From Actinernus sp. WN-2022 (lineage: Eukaryota > Cnidaria > Anthozoa > Actiniaria > Actinernidae), in the NCBI GenBank assembly GCA_030867875.1, contig JAOWCC010000791.1, forward strand, positions 62,001 to 126,000: a DNA stretch of 64,000 nucleotides, read 5' to 3'. Made by a program: the position numbers and the translations under genes. Below the pieces are notes generated by a model that was given only the letters and a program-made list of their open reading frames with translations, searched no databases and was not told the DNA's origin. Shown piece after piece: positions 1 through 11,900 of the stretch. Positions within the stretch are counted from its first letter, which is position 1. Each line of letters begins with the position of its first letter.

Positions 1-225
1 AATTTATAACCTGTATAAATTTAAGTTAATGTGACAACCATATACTAACCTAATCTGCAATATGATATGCCCGACAAAGCCAAACCTGCCTTTGTTTACG
101 TCCAAAGTTCATCCTGATCGCATGCTACTGCAAGCATGCCATTTTAAGCTGGCCAGTAATATTGAAGCTCTCTATATAATTGCTTCATGGTGTCGTCACA
201 AACATGTAATATCAGGTTTTAGTAG

Positions 226-395
226 ATACCACACAAGTGAATAGTGCTTTTCGCGCCCTCTGATTGGCTACTCCGAAGGTGAATATCCTTTGCTATTCAT
301 CTCCGAGAGAAGCAGCGATCACCTCGCGCGAGTTTTTGTCCATTTAACAGAAAATAAAATAGCTATTTGGTGTTGGCAATTCACTTGTGTGGTAT
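226..395. repeat. Palindromic MITE, family A, copy 1
   Basis: The ends are inverted copies of each other: ATACCACACAAGTGAAT at the left and its complement ATTCACTTGTGTGGTAT at the right. An inverted relative lies at 18615-18783. It is followed by TATATACT and then the AACAATTATTC palindrome module, an arrangement also seen near 6.0 and 18.6 kb. No coding capacity is visible. The ORF that overlaps its left edge (62-244) has no recognisable domain. Confidence 0.7.
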
Positions 396-402
396 ATACT
401 CA

Positions 403-672
403 AACAATTATTCACCCCAGTGTCAGTGAAAAGTAGTTGATATTTACCTACGCGGCGTGTAAATATTTAACAATTATTCACCCCAGTGTCAGTGAAAAGT
501 AGTTGATATTTACCTACGCGGCGTGTAAATATTTAACAATTATTCACCCCATTGTCAGTGAAAAGTAGTTGATATTTACCTACGCGGCGTGTAAATATTT
601 AACAATTATTCACCCCAGTGTCAGTGAAAAGTAGTTGATATTTACCTAAGCGGCGTGTAAATATTTAACAAT
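403..672. repeat. Tandem repeat, 66-bp unit, four copies
   Basis: Four nearly identical 66-bp units start at about 403, 469, 535 and 601, each beginning AACAATTATTCACCCCA and ending with TAAATATTT. The unit is half of the palindrome module seen complete at 18487-18610, so the array looks like local amplification of a transposon-related palindrome arm. Confidence 0.9.
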
Positions 673-1134
673 TGACTTATATCATTATGACGTTAAATCA
701 AAACAATCTATTATTTAAACGCTAAGGATCACGGTCATGGGAGGGGGACAAAACAGCAAAAACACAAAGGAAATCGCTATCAAATGCATTTTGCAGAACG
801 TAGAATAGCGGTAACAGCCACCAAATACGGTAAATATTGTGGGATAAATATTGATACAGCTGATATCTGGAAACCAGACAATTCGAAGTAAAATTTTCCT
901 CAGCAGAGCAGATTTAGTTCAAAATTCTATTGTTCAAGTCGATTCTGTCCCCCTCGTAAACAAGCCGTGACGTCATAATTATATAGGGTAATTATTCACC
1001 GAAGTGGAGGTGAATAGTGGTGGATAATAACTACCACTATTCACCGACACAGACATCACTATTCACCGACACGTTTGACTAGGATACATATTTTTGGGAG
1101 GGGGGCTTGTAATTTCGCGATATGACAAACAAAT
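673..1134. other. Intergenic, no gene seen
   Basis: AT-rich sequence without a supportable exon. At about 985-1075 there is a decayed copy of the GGTGAATAGTGGTGGAT palindrome module. Confidence 0.5.
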
Positions 1135-1369
1135 GCTCACTGGTTAGCTCAGTTTGTGGAGCACGGTCTAGAGTGCGGGCCGGGTGGTCAGGGATTCGAA
1201 CCGACCGCATCCTTGGGCAGGGACGTATAAGCCGTTGGCCATGTCTCCTTCCTCTTCTAACCTATATGAGGGGGACGTGAAAGAACCCTGTTATGTTATT
1301 TCGAGAAAGACTAGGGATTATCTCCCAATACAACAGCCTGGCCTTCTGAGGTACTAACAATAATAATTA
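1135..1369 (+). mobile_element. tRNA-derived SINE
   Basis: The 5' part has a pol III A box (TAGCTCAGTTTGTGGAGC) and a B box (GGGATTCGAACC) about 30 bases apart, as in tRNA-headed SINEs. A roughly 150-bp unrelated body follows, and the element ends in a short AATAATAATT tail. The tRNA part cannot fold a full cloverleaf, so it is not a tRNA gene. Recognised by structure only, not by family name. Confidence 0.7.
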
Positions 1370-2095
1370 ACTCATGATTGTAAACTGCACGGCGGCACAT
1401 TGCGCCACAATAGCAGTCCGTATCACAAAAATAACCTTGTGAAGCGCATTTGAATATATTCATATAGCATTTACGCTATACAAATGAATATATTAGTTGA
1501 ATATATATGGATTTATAGCCTTTGTTCAGTTCGCACCTTTTACATAAAGAACGGTAATCAGCCGTGAACGCGCCCTTTGTATTTGGTAACAAAGAGCCAC
1601 GGTAGTCTAATGGTACCAGTTCGGAGCCCCGAGTTCAAGTCTCAGTATCGGCATCGCTTTTTTTTTCACTGCGAAGATTTTTTTCATTTCTTTTTCCCCT
1701 TTTTTTTCTGACTGCATTCCCTTAAAAGCTTTTATTTCAAACGTGACTACAAGAACGGAGTTCTTTTTTACCTTTGAAATGCCTAGGACACCTATCATCC
1801 ACTGTATATATATAGTAATATATATATATATTACTTGAATCGACATAGATTAAACACTTGATGTCATCTTTATTTCAGTACATGAACACGACCGGCTTTC
1901 GTATTTGCTTGAAGGAACTGTACGCTTCGAAGTACGAATCACTGACGGTCAGCTATGTGGTACTCTCTGGTGAGGAAACCCCCACCCCTCCCCCACACTT
2001 CACCCTAACCTTTAATGTTAATCATTAATAGAACGATGCATATCTAAGGGAGGGGTGGGTGGGTAGTTTCCCAGAAACCGGGATTGAGCCGTGAC
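1370..2095. other. Intergenic, with a degraded tRNA-like fragment
   Basis: No exon is recognised. At 1596-1656 a tRNA-like fragment has A-box-like TAGTCTAATGGTA and B-box-like GAGTTCAAGTC followed by a T run, but lacks an anticodon arm. A TA-rich run lies at about 1806-1835. Confidence 0.4.
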
Positions 2096-2366
2096 AATAG
2101 GCCTGATATAATATTTCATTAACGAATGAATTGAGCTCGTGATCCCCATGGGAAAGGCGTTGCCATAGATGCCGGATGGTAAGCTGTCTTTTAAAACGCC
2201 GTTTTAGAAAGATTGACAATCGTTTGCAGGTGGAAAATAGCATGTACAAACAGATTTTGCTAATAACACTACATATCTCGTACAAGTGCCTTAAAATATG
2301 TGAACTAAGATCTTTTGCCACCCAGTACAACCACGTGATTGTATTCCTGCAAAAGGCCCATTGAAC
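2096..2366. repeat. MITE, family B, copy 1
   Basis: About 270 bp with ends CAATAGGCC and GGCCCATTG. The body matches the fuller copy at 7340-7632 along its length, including a shared stretch around CTCGTGATCCCCATGGG. Two partial inverted copies occur at 16715-16890 and 31353-31520. Non-coding. Confidence 0.75.
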
Positions 2367-2564
2367 AACTAACCGCAATTATTCCCCTCAGTGGAGGTGT
2401 AGTGGATATTTACCAAGCCTCGATTCTCCACAAATGTGGATTAAATTTACTAATGCATTTTGGGGGCTTTAAATTAATAGTATTAATTTTGGTGAAACTT
2501 GACTCATTTGCGTTTTTTTTTATTTTACCGGCTATTTAAACAAAATGATCTCCTTTCTCAACAG

Positions 2565-2939
2565 ATATCTGTTCTCCAGGATGGAGTTACTCTGGTGGAA
2601 TCTGTTTTAGTACAAGCTCCTCGTGTGATACTTGGGTGAACTCTGAGAGGCATTGCAGATCAGCAGCCGCCAACCTGGCCACCATTCGATCGCAGAGAGA
2701 AAACGTCCACGTACAACAGAGGCTTAACGGAGACAAGGGATGGATTGGTCTGAACGACAGAAGCATAGAAAGTGACTTCCGGTGGTCTAGCGGCATACGC
2801 AAGAATTGGACCTACTGGGCCGCTAATCAGCCCAACAACGCTAATAACGAAGACTGTGTGCATACTCTAGGGGTAGGACATGGATATCGCTGGAATGATG
2901 TGCAGTGTACTGACTGCCACAACTACACATGTTCAAAAG
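2565..2939 (+). CDS. Exon: C-type lectin-like domain
   Basis: This 375-base exon (phase 1 at both ends) encodes a complete C-type lectin-like fold of 125 residues. Landmarks are the start C-x-P-G-W, paired cysteines in the first third, the core motif GWIGLND, a QPN triplet in the long loop where calcium/sugar-binding types have EPN or QPD, and RWNDVQC near the end with the closing cysteine. QPN is a variant of the sugar-specificity triplet, so carbohydrate binding is plausible but its preference cannot be read. The acceptor follows a TTTCTCAACAG tract and the donor is AAAG|GTACTG. Confidence 0.88.
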
Positions 2940-5900
2940 GTACTGAAATTATTTGCTGAACGTATCTGATGTAATGTTTCATATACGAGTGACCGGATTC
3001 TACGGGGGTTTCAAAATCCGCCTGAAATTTGAAAAGTGGAGGGCGCAGCCTGATGCATTTGAAATGGCCACTAGGATGTTGACACTCCTGTAGAATCCGC
3101 TAACGATTATTATATGCATGTGTGTATGTAAAGACTGGTTGTCACTAGCGACATAAGCATAAGCGCAAGCGACATGCATAGATGCAGTAATACATTGATC
3201 ATTAGCAGTACTTGTTCTTATCTCACACTAGCGACATTAGCATAAGCACAACCAACATACGTAGACGCAGTAATACATTGATCATTAGCGGTACTTGTTC
3301 TTATCTCACACTAGCGACAATAGCATAAGCACAGCCAACATATGCAGACGCAGTAATAATGCATTGATCATTAGCAGTACCTGTTCTTATCTCACACTAG
3401 CGACATAAGCATAAGCGTAACCAACATACGTAGACGCAGTAATACATTGATCATTAGCAGTACTTGTTCTTATCTCACACTAGCGACATAAGCATTGGCG
3501 TAACCAACATACGCAGACGCAGTAATACATTGATCATTAGCAGTTAGTACTTGTTCTTATCTCACACTAGCGACATAAGCATAAGCGTAACCAACATACG
3601 TAGACGCAGTAATACATTGTTCATTAGCAGTACTTGTTATTATCTCACACTAGCGACATAAGCATAAGCGTAACCAACATACGTAGACGCAGTAATACAT
3701 TGATCATTAGCAGTACTTGTTCTTATCTCACACTAGCGACATAAGCATAAGCGTAACCAACATACGTAGACGCAGTAATTGTATAATCCTTGTTCGAGGC
3801 TGTTGGACCTCAGTCTAACCGTCGTCATTTTTATTCCAAGACGATTTAAGATTTAATTACGCTCCACAAACGACACTGTATCGTTCCTGACTACACCGGC
3901 GTGTCACACCCCGTTCCTTAAGGTTACCGTATACTCCGTACCTTAAGGTTACCGTATACCTTCAGGGTACATATTAAACGTTATTGTGTACTGAATATAA
4001 TAAGGGCTGTACATGGGCAACTTGAACCAAAATGAGCAAATTGTAAATGTCTGTTCTATTTGTTAGGTGTTACTATGGTAACATAAGTTGGGAGAATTTA
4101 CATTCAAATCAGTGAATTTCACATATTTGAATTGATCGCAAATGCAAATATAACGTATACATGTGAAACTTTGCACAATAACGTAGAATAACATGGTCTT
4201 CAAAAGTTTGTCGGGGAATTTTGATATTTTTTTACATGAATTTTATGGACATTTTTATTCACATACCAGGAGCGTTTATATCTCCTATGATTGCTGTCAC
4301 AGCATTTTCACGTGTTGGGCTATTTTAAAATCATTTTTCCGCCAATTGACCGATTTAGCATGTACATTTGTTGTCCCAATTCAGGTGATGTGACAGCTCT
4401 CCAGTGGATTCGGAGCTTTGTATTCCAATTAGAGAAATGTGTACTCTTGGAATACAGAAAAACAACAAAACATCACTCAAGAGAACAGTCATGTGATTTG
4501 ACTTGGACAACAAATATGCAAGCTAAATCGGTCAATTAGTGGGTTCCACCAATGGCGGAACAAAAGATGCCTCATTAGTTACATTTGTAATACCAACCAA
4601 AATTGCTGCTACGCTTTTGTAACTTTATTCCCTTAGGAATGATTGCAACCCAAGAATAGCTGGAACCCGTTCTAAAATAACTTGTGAAAACGCTGTGACA
4701 AGGTCTAGTATGTGGGATGGATGATCCTAGTTATGGACTCCTGCTTCCACTAATTTTCACCTTCAAATGGCCATCTTAATATTTTCCTGTAAATCTAATA
4801 AAACGTCCCCTCAACTACTGCCGAGTATGTGGCCAAAGTATGTTAAAAGGTATATTTCTATATTGAAACTATAGACTTCGACGAATGTCGCACGGCCAGA
4901 CACGGTTGTCGTGACGATGCCATTTGCACCAATTCCTATGGTTCGTACTCGTGTCGCTGTAAAACTGGATATGCAGGAAACGGAATCGACGACTGTTCAG
5001 GTTCGTAAAAGTACTCCTCCCAAAACCTGGTTTAATTCCAGTGCCCATCTGGTTATTTTGGGAACGACAGAAGCATTTAAAAATAATGTTTTAACCTGTG
5101 TTCTATAAAATGACTTTGTACATCATTGCAACTTTTGTAAGGTTCTGTTTGTGCATGTGTGTCATAATAGGGACCTTAAGCAACCACGACGACGACGTCT
5201 AGCTAGGACGACGACATAATACAATAGTCTTAATTACAAAATATAATAACTGCACGTGAAATGCACGCAGTCACCTACATTTTGACCGTTCTCTTGAAAA
5301 ACAGAACGTGAAAAATCCAAGTTTACGTTCAAAGAAGAACGCGAACGTAAGAAGGTAAATCACACCGTTTGTCGTTCGGCCTGAACGGAACTCTGTCCTG
5401 ATCACATTTTTCTAAAATCTGATTATAAAAGGCATATAAAAGGCAAATAAAAGCAATAGTAAACAGCAAATTTCGGGAGAAAACACTTTTCTACGTTCCG
5501 TCGTCACAGCCGTCGTCGTCTTGGTTGCTTAAGCTCCCTAAAGTTGCATTTAACTACACAATTAACACTAGCGAAATAAATGTGTGTACAAGTATACTAT
5601 AAAGATGCTTGTAGTTATAACAATATGATTATGTCGTCGATGTAAACAGCCAGTTAACTTCTCAAACATTATTCATGATATAATCCTATTTACAGTATAT
5701 ACAACACGGGAACCTACATAGATCATGCAATTTGATTGGCTCGCTATCTCGAAATAATGAGCAATAGCCACCTACAAAACTCGGGATAATTTTGAAACAA
5801 AATGGCAGGCGTAAATTCACGTTTCGCGAATGTTTCCGATGCGGACATTTTAGAAATTCAACAAAATGCAGTGCTCAAAAGCACTAAAAAAGCTACAAAA

Positions 5901-8900
5901 TATGGCCTTCGAGTATTTCAAGGTAAATATTGTTTTGCCGTAGAAAAAGCTATTTAAGAAATAAAACTAAAAAAAAACACTAATTCACATTTTGTGTTGA
6001 GGTTCCCGTGCTGTATATACTAAAACAATTATTCGCCTCAGGCTCAGTCGAAATTGGTGTATATTCCCCTCGACTTCGTTTCGGGGAATATTCACCAATA
6101 TCGACTTCGTCTCCGGCGAATAATTGTTAAATAATTCCACTTGTACGTTTACCCACATTTCTTTGCGCGCGAAAAGCTTTAAACCATTATATATAAAATC
6201 GCGGTAGAAAGTTTTTAACCCTTAAAAATAAACCAGTACAAGTGAATACACTGTCATTGAAGAGAAGAAAGGATTTCTATGTTTTTTAATTTACTGTGTT
6301 AGGTTCGCAAGAGATTGTGGTCAAATCATCCGCCACCTTTTTCCGTACGGTATTTGGTCAAGAAGGTCATCAAGCTCATTTATCAGTTGGCAGACAAGTA
6401 ATTGTGTTATGTTTGCTTACTAGACATCGATGAGTGTTCTCCATCGTCTCCATGTGATAACAATGCCACGTGTACCAACACCAAGGGTTCGTACGTGTGC
6501 CAGTGTAGTGCGGGATACTCCGGCAACGGACTCACATGCACGGGTAAGTGACGTATAAGACACACAGAAGATTTAGGCTCATTGACTTAAAGTGCAAGTA
6601 AAGCCATAAAACAACACATGAGCCCATAACTAGGAGCGTCCATCCCACATACTGGGCCTATGTCACAACGTTTTCACAAGTTAGGTTATTTTGAGAACGG
6701 TTTCCCGCTATTGTTGAGTTGCAATTATTCCTAAGGGAATCAAATCACAAAAGCGTAGCAGCCATGTTGTTTGGTATAACAAAAGTAGCTAATGAGGCAT
6801 CTTTTGTTCCGCCACGGTGCAACCATTAATTGGCGGGGAATATAATCTAAAAACGCTGTGACGACTATATATGGATGCTCCTAGTTATGGGCTCCTGACA
6901 ACATGAACTCATTTTGCCCAAAATTCTATTTCTGATATACTTCAATTTTCTAACTTAGTTTTCTTTGAGAGGCAGGAGCAGAAATTAAACTAGAATAAAC
7001 GCTACCCGAATTGCGGGATTGATTCATCTTGTGATGTCACAAAGAAAACCTACGGGATTCTATTGTAGTAGTTTTCTCTAGGGAGGGAGTCGATTCGTCT
7101 TATGACGTCACAGCATCCATGAAAACTAATCAAAATTAGGGATTAATACAAAATTTGCAAGATTAATACCTTTTTGTGAGAAACAAACACAATAGTACAA
7201 TATATATAAACGACTCTTCGCAACATGGAATTGAAGTGATGCATATATGTTTAAAATTACCAAATCGAAACTAAATGTATTTATGTCTTCTTCTGCTGCT
7301 CATTAATTATTCATGAGAACGACTATCAACCAGATCTCTCAATAGGCCCTTTGCAGCTAACAGTCACGTGCTAATATAATACTTCATTAACGAATGAATT
7401 GAGCTCATGATCCCCATGGGAAAGGCGTTGCCATGAATACTGGAGAGCAAGCTATCTTTAAAAACGCAGTTTTAGAAAGATCGACAATTGATTGGAGGTG
7501 GAAAATAGCATTTGCAAACAGGTTTCTCTAATAGCAATACCGATCTCGTACAAGGCCTTTAAATAAATGAAGTCAGTTATTTTTTGCTCTCCAGTACAAC
7601 CACGTGATTTGTTAGCTGCAAAGGGCCTATTGCCCGTTTTCACGTGACGTTATCGCCGCCATCTTGGTTGACGTTAACAAAAGATTCCTCGTTCGATCAA
7701 CCATAAAACCAAAATATTTCTTCGTTTGATCAGTTCAACCAACATGGCCGCAACGTCTTTGTTACCTGAATCTCTGGGGATTGATTACAATAGACCAGTT
7801 GTGCAAACATGGCGTTTGTATGGAATCCGATGCCAAATAATTTCCGTAAAATTGAATTTCTGAAATATTCACTGTCTGCAAACTTATGATACCAGGTAAA
7901 AGATTAACTGATCTTTGAGTGATGTAGCTATGCTGGGAAGCGTGCAATCGTATTTTCAGTTTTGTATGCATTTGTCTGTAACAACGAGTCAAAGTTCGCG
8001 GGAAAATTTACAGTAATGGTCCGCGCAAGAGGTAGGCATTTCTAATGCATGGATGTAAAAAGGTGCTAAGTGTAGTATTGTTTCAAACGTCCACCTAGGC
8101 CTCATTGGCTGAAACCAAGAGACCATAACCCAAGAGAACCGATCCTCCATACTAGCCTCTCTCCCCATGATAGTCTGCGCCGATTTATTTTTAGCTTGCA
8201 TAAATTAATTGGACTATTTTTACCACTCTATCCGATTGGTTGTGGGTGTCACGTGTCCGAATGGCCCGACGGGCGGCGACAGCAGAAGAATGCATTCAGC
8301 GTTTTACTCAGTAATCAAAGCATTCACAATTTTCTACTTTCACGACAGTTACTCTACGGATTCATATTGATTACGGTGTTGCAAAAGCATGTCCGATTAT
8401 TTACGATATTATAGGTTCTATTTCTAATTTCTTTAGCGAATTGTAAGCGTCTGTTTTCGATAATTCCAAACTGAGTCAGTCAGTGTTTCAGATTAACTGG
8501 ATTTATAATTTCGCAAAATTGTGGTCAAAAGTCGATGCGTGCTTGCTTGCTATAAACTGAACGTTTCTAAAATTATTAGAAACGTGACTCCATAAAACGC
8601 ACCAATACCCACGATTGCTCTCATCTGACTTGATAGCTCAGTTGGTAGAGCGCCAGACATGTAACCTGGAGGTCGTTGGGTTCGAGTCCCACTTGGGTCA
8701 GAGATTTTTTCTCTTTCCCTCGTAGGGCGTGCACACTTAGCACTACAGCTTACCACTTTATATCACATTCTTTACACTTACTAGTGCTACGCGGCAAACA
8801 TGATTCAATATCATAACTACATATACATATATAATCGCCGTGACTCCATAAAACGCACCAATACCCACGATTGCTCTCATCTGACTTGATAGCTCAGTTG

Positions 8901-11900
8901 GTAGAGCGCCAGACATGTAACCTGGAGGTCGTTGGGTTCGAGTCCCACTTGGGTCAGAGATTTTTTCTCTTTCCCTCTAAGCACTACAGCTACACTACTA
9001 CATCTACATATATAATCGCCGTGACTCCATAAAACGCACCAATACCCACGATTGCTCTCATCTGACTTGATAGCTCAGTTGGTAGAGCGCCAGACATGTA
9101 ACCTGGAGGTCGTTGGGTTCGAGTCCCACTTGGGTCAGAGATTTTTTCTCTTTCCCTCGTAGGGCGTGCACACTTAGCACTACAGCTTACCACTTTATAT
9201 CACATTCTTTACACTTACTAGTGCTACGCGGCAAACATGATTCAATATCATAACTACATATACATATATAATCGCCGTGACTCCATAAAACGCACCAATA
9301 CCCACGATTGCTCTCATCTGACTTGATAGCTCAGTTGGTAGAGCGCCAGACATGTAACCTGGAGGTCGTTGGGTTCGAGTCCCACTTGGGTCAGAGATTT
9401 TTTCTCTTTCCCTCGTAGGGCGTGCACACTTAGCACTACAGCTTACCACTTTATATCACATTCTTTACACTTACTAGTGCTACGCGGCAAACATGATTCA
9501 ATATCATAACTACATATACATATATAATCGCCGTGACTCCATAAAACGCACCAATACCCACGATTGCTCTCATCTGACTTGATAGCTCAGTTGGTAGAGC
9601 GCCAGACATGTAACCTGGAGGTCGTTGGGTTCGAGTCCCACTTGGGTCAGAGATTTTTTCTCTTTCCCTCGTAGGGCGTGCACACTTAGCACTACAGCTT
9701 ACCACTTTATATCACATTCTTTACACTTACTAGTGCTACGCGGCAAACATGATTCAATATCATAACTACATATCTAAAATTATTAGCCTGATGAAAGAGC
9801 AAATAATCCGGTCACTTCCCTAGGTATGTTATCTAGCTATACATGAATATGAACTTACTAGGGAACGAGTATTTCTAAGGTAAGCGAAGTTTCAATAACA
9901 ACCATACGGGATTGTTAATTTATTCATTTTTTTGGAAGACTTTCCATGCTCGCCGATCCGGCTACAAACTGAAAGGAATACGGCTTCATTTCCTTTGATA
10001 GTTTCACAAAATTCAGGTCACTCTAGTTCCTTTTCACGGCTTCCAGGTAACATCCGAATTTCTTACGGGTCTGGCTTAATACAGCCTACAGTTTCCCAGT
10101 CAAATCCAAACGGCAATATTTTTAACGGGTTTTCAAATTACACTCCGTAGCTTATATTAATAAATTCAAAGTTCATTTTCTCGAGTCTTCAAGTCAGATC
10201 AGGTCAGATCCGTCCCATACCAGTCCGGGTAGTAAGTTTATGGAGCAACACATAATTCAGAGCCATAATTCAGAGTTTTGAAGCTTCGCATCCATCGCCC
10301 CTCTTTCTTTGTTGAAATCAAGGTTGAATTCATGAGATGGAGCGATGAAAATCCGTGAGGAGCTGGAACCGAATCTTAAAATAGCATCGTGACGTCCACT
10401 GAGCCAAAAATAGATTGGCGCAGACTATCATAGGGTACGGAGATCAGTTCTCTTAAGTGATGGTCTCTTGCTGAAACATCAAAATCTATCAAAACTTGAA
10501 GAAGAAGTCATTTTCTCAGCTTTTTTAAACAGATTTGAATTGCATCTAGTGAAAACTCTCATAACTTTAAATATGACCAAAATTTAATGTGGGGAACAGT
10601 TTAAAATTGAAAGCTTTAATTTCTTGGTTACTGTTTTGGACTCTTCTGGTTGGACGAAATATTTTCACACAAAATGAAAGTAGTTTTAAAACACAGTGTC
10701 AGTGGATGTGATATCAGAAATGTATCATTTAAGAGTTGATGAGTAGTCAGTATGAAATACAGAACATTCTAATGTGGGGAAAGCAAATTGCATCTGAACC
10801 ATAGAATTGTCCGGATTCGAAGGACCTCATGCTCAGGCTGCGCCCTCAACATTTGAAATTTCACGCCGAATCCGGTGACGTGTTTATGAAATATTACTTA
10901 AAATTTAAATTTTAAAACTTAAAATTAGACATAGCTGTATTTTGTTTCTAATAAAAACAATGGTTGGTTGTTCTGTTTATTGTTCGAATTCCAGATATCG
11001 ACGAGTGTACATTGAACTTACACGGCTGCGATCGTAACGCTGTGTGCACAAACACACAGGGATCCCATGTATGTGTTTGTAGTGGTGCTTATTATGGCAA
11101 CGGGACATTTTGCGAAAACCGTAAGTTTACAAACATTTCTTGCAGCTTGAGAAGTATATTTTAGTTTTTGAAAAAATCGATACAAGTATCAGCCATTTTG
11201 AGATTTGAATATCGCACTAGCTAAATACAGGAATGGCTCTGATTGTCCAAGAATACATAGATTAATAATGGTGCTAGACGTCTGGGAACTATTAAATTTA
11301 CATGGTTATATATAAAAGTTAAAATTTAACACAATTTGAGCGATGATGCATGGTCAGTAGTAGTATTAGTGGTTACGACGATTGCTTTACAAGCAAGAGA
11401 TCGGGGGTCCGAGTTCCAGGAAAGCTCTCATTTTCCCCCTGTTTTAATTTTTGTTGTTCATTTTTTTCTCGTTGAAGTGTGAACCCAAGCTACAAATTAG
11501 CCCTAAAACCACAGGCAGCCCAGACTCGACATATATTTCCCGGTTTTTGGGTTACCTGTGGTATGTTTCATAAGCGATCTCGGAAGAGTTTACATAATTG
11601 CTCCTTGTGAATTCTCTTTTCCGATTCCTACGAAATAAATCTTCAATAATAAAAGATTGATACTTAATGAAGTTTTGTGAGTGGTTTTGGGGTGATTTGG
11701 GGACTTCTGAAGCAGTTTATTAGGCCTCGAGGTTTTGACGGTTGGCCGCGTGTCTTGCAGCTTCGAGCCGCTTTTCATCGATGTCACCTCACTCGCCGCC
11801 GAAATTCGACAAGAAATTCAAATCGATTTCGCCTCTGCTTTCGGCACACAAATCCAGACACGGGGTTGCAAAGGATCATGCGAAGCCCTTTCAATCCTCC

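Larger units (their letters stand above)
8584..9771 (+). repeat. Tandem array of tRNA-containing units (256 bp)
   Basis: Five units begin at 8584, 8840, 9021, 9277 and 9533 (GTGACTCC). Spacings are 256, 181, 256 and 256 bases; the second unit has lost about 75 bases downstream of its tRNA. Units are almost identical, pointing to recent or homogenised duplication. Each contains one tRNA-like gene followed by a T6 tract. Confidence 0.93.

Noticed and set aside
62..244. 60-codon frame at the window start
   Set aside because: No domain, no splice context, and it overlaps a MITE end.
770..860. Second decayed recombinase-like exon next to MITE A copy 1
   Set aside because: Only a few words resemble 5802-5922 and the alignment cannot be supported by eye.
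1596..1656. tRNA gene
   Set aside because: A- and B-box-like sequence is present, but no anticodon arm or acceptor stem can be formed.
8550..9705. Repeated minus-strand frames MVSCSAKCARPTRERE...
   Set aside because: They are antisense to the tRNA-like genes and recur only because the array is tandem.
9932..10150. 72-codon frame within the lectin/EGF/TLDc intron
   Set aside because: No cysteine or domain pattern and no good splice sites matching phase 1.
11352..11425. Functional tRNA-Val(TAC)
   Set aside because: The anticodon arm is good but acceptor and T arms do not pair; treated as a relic.
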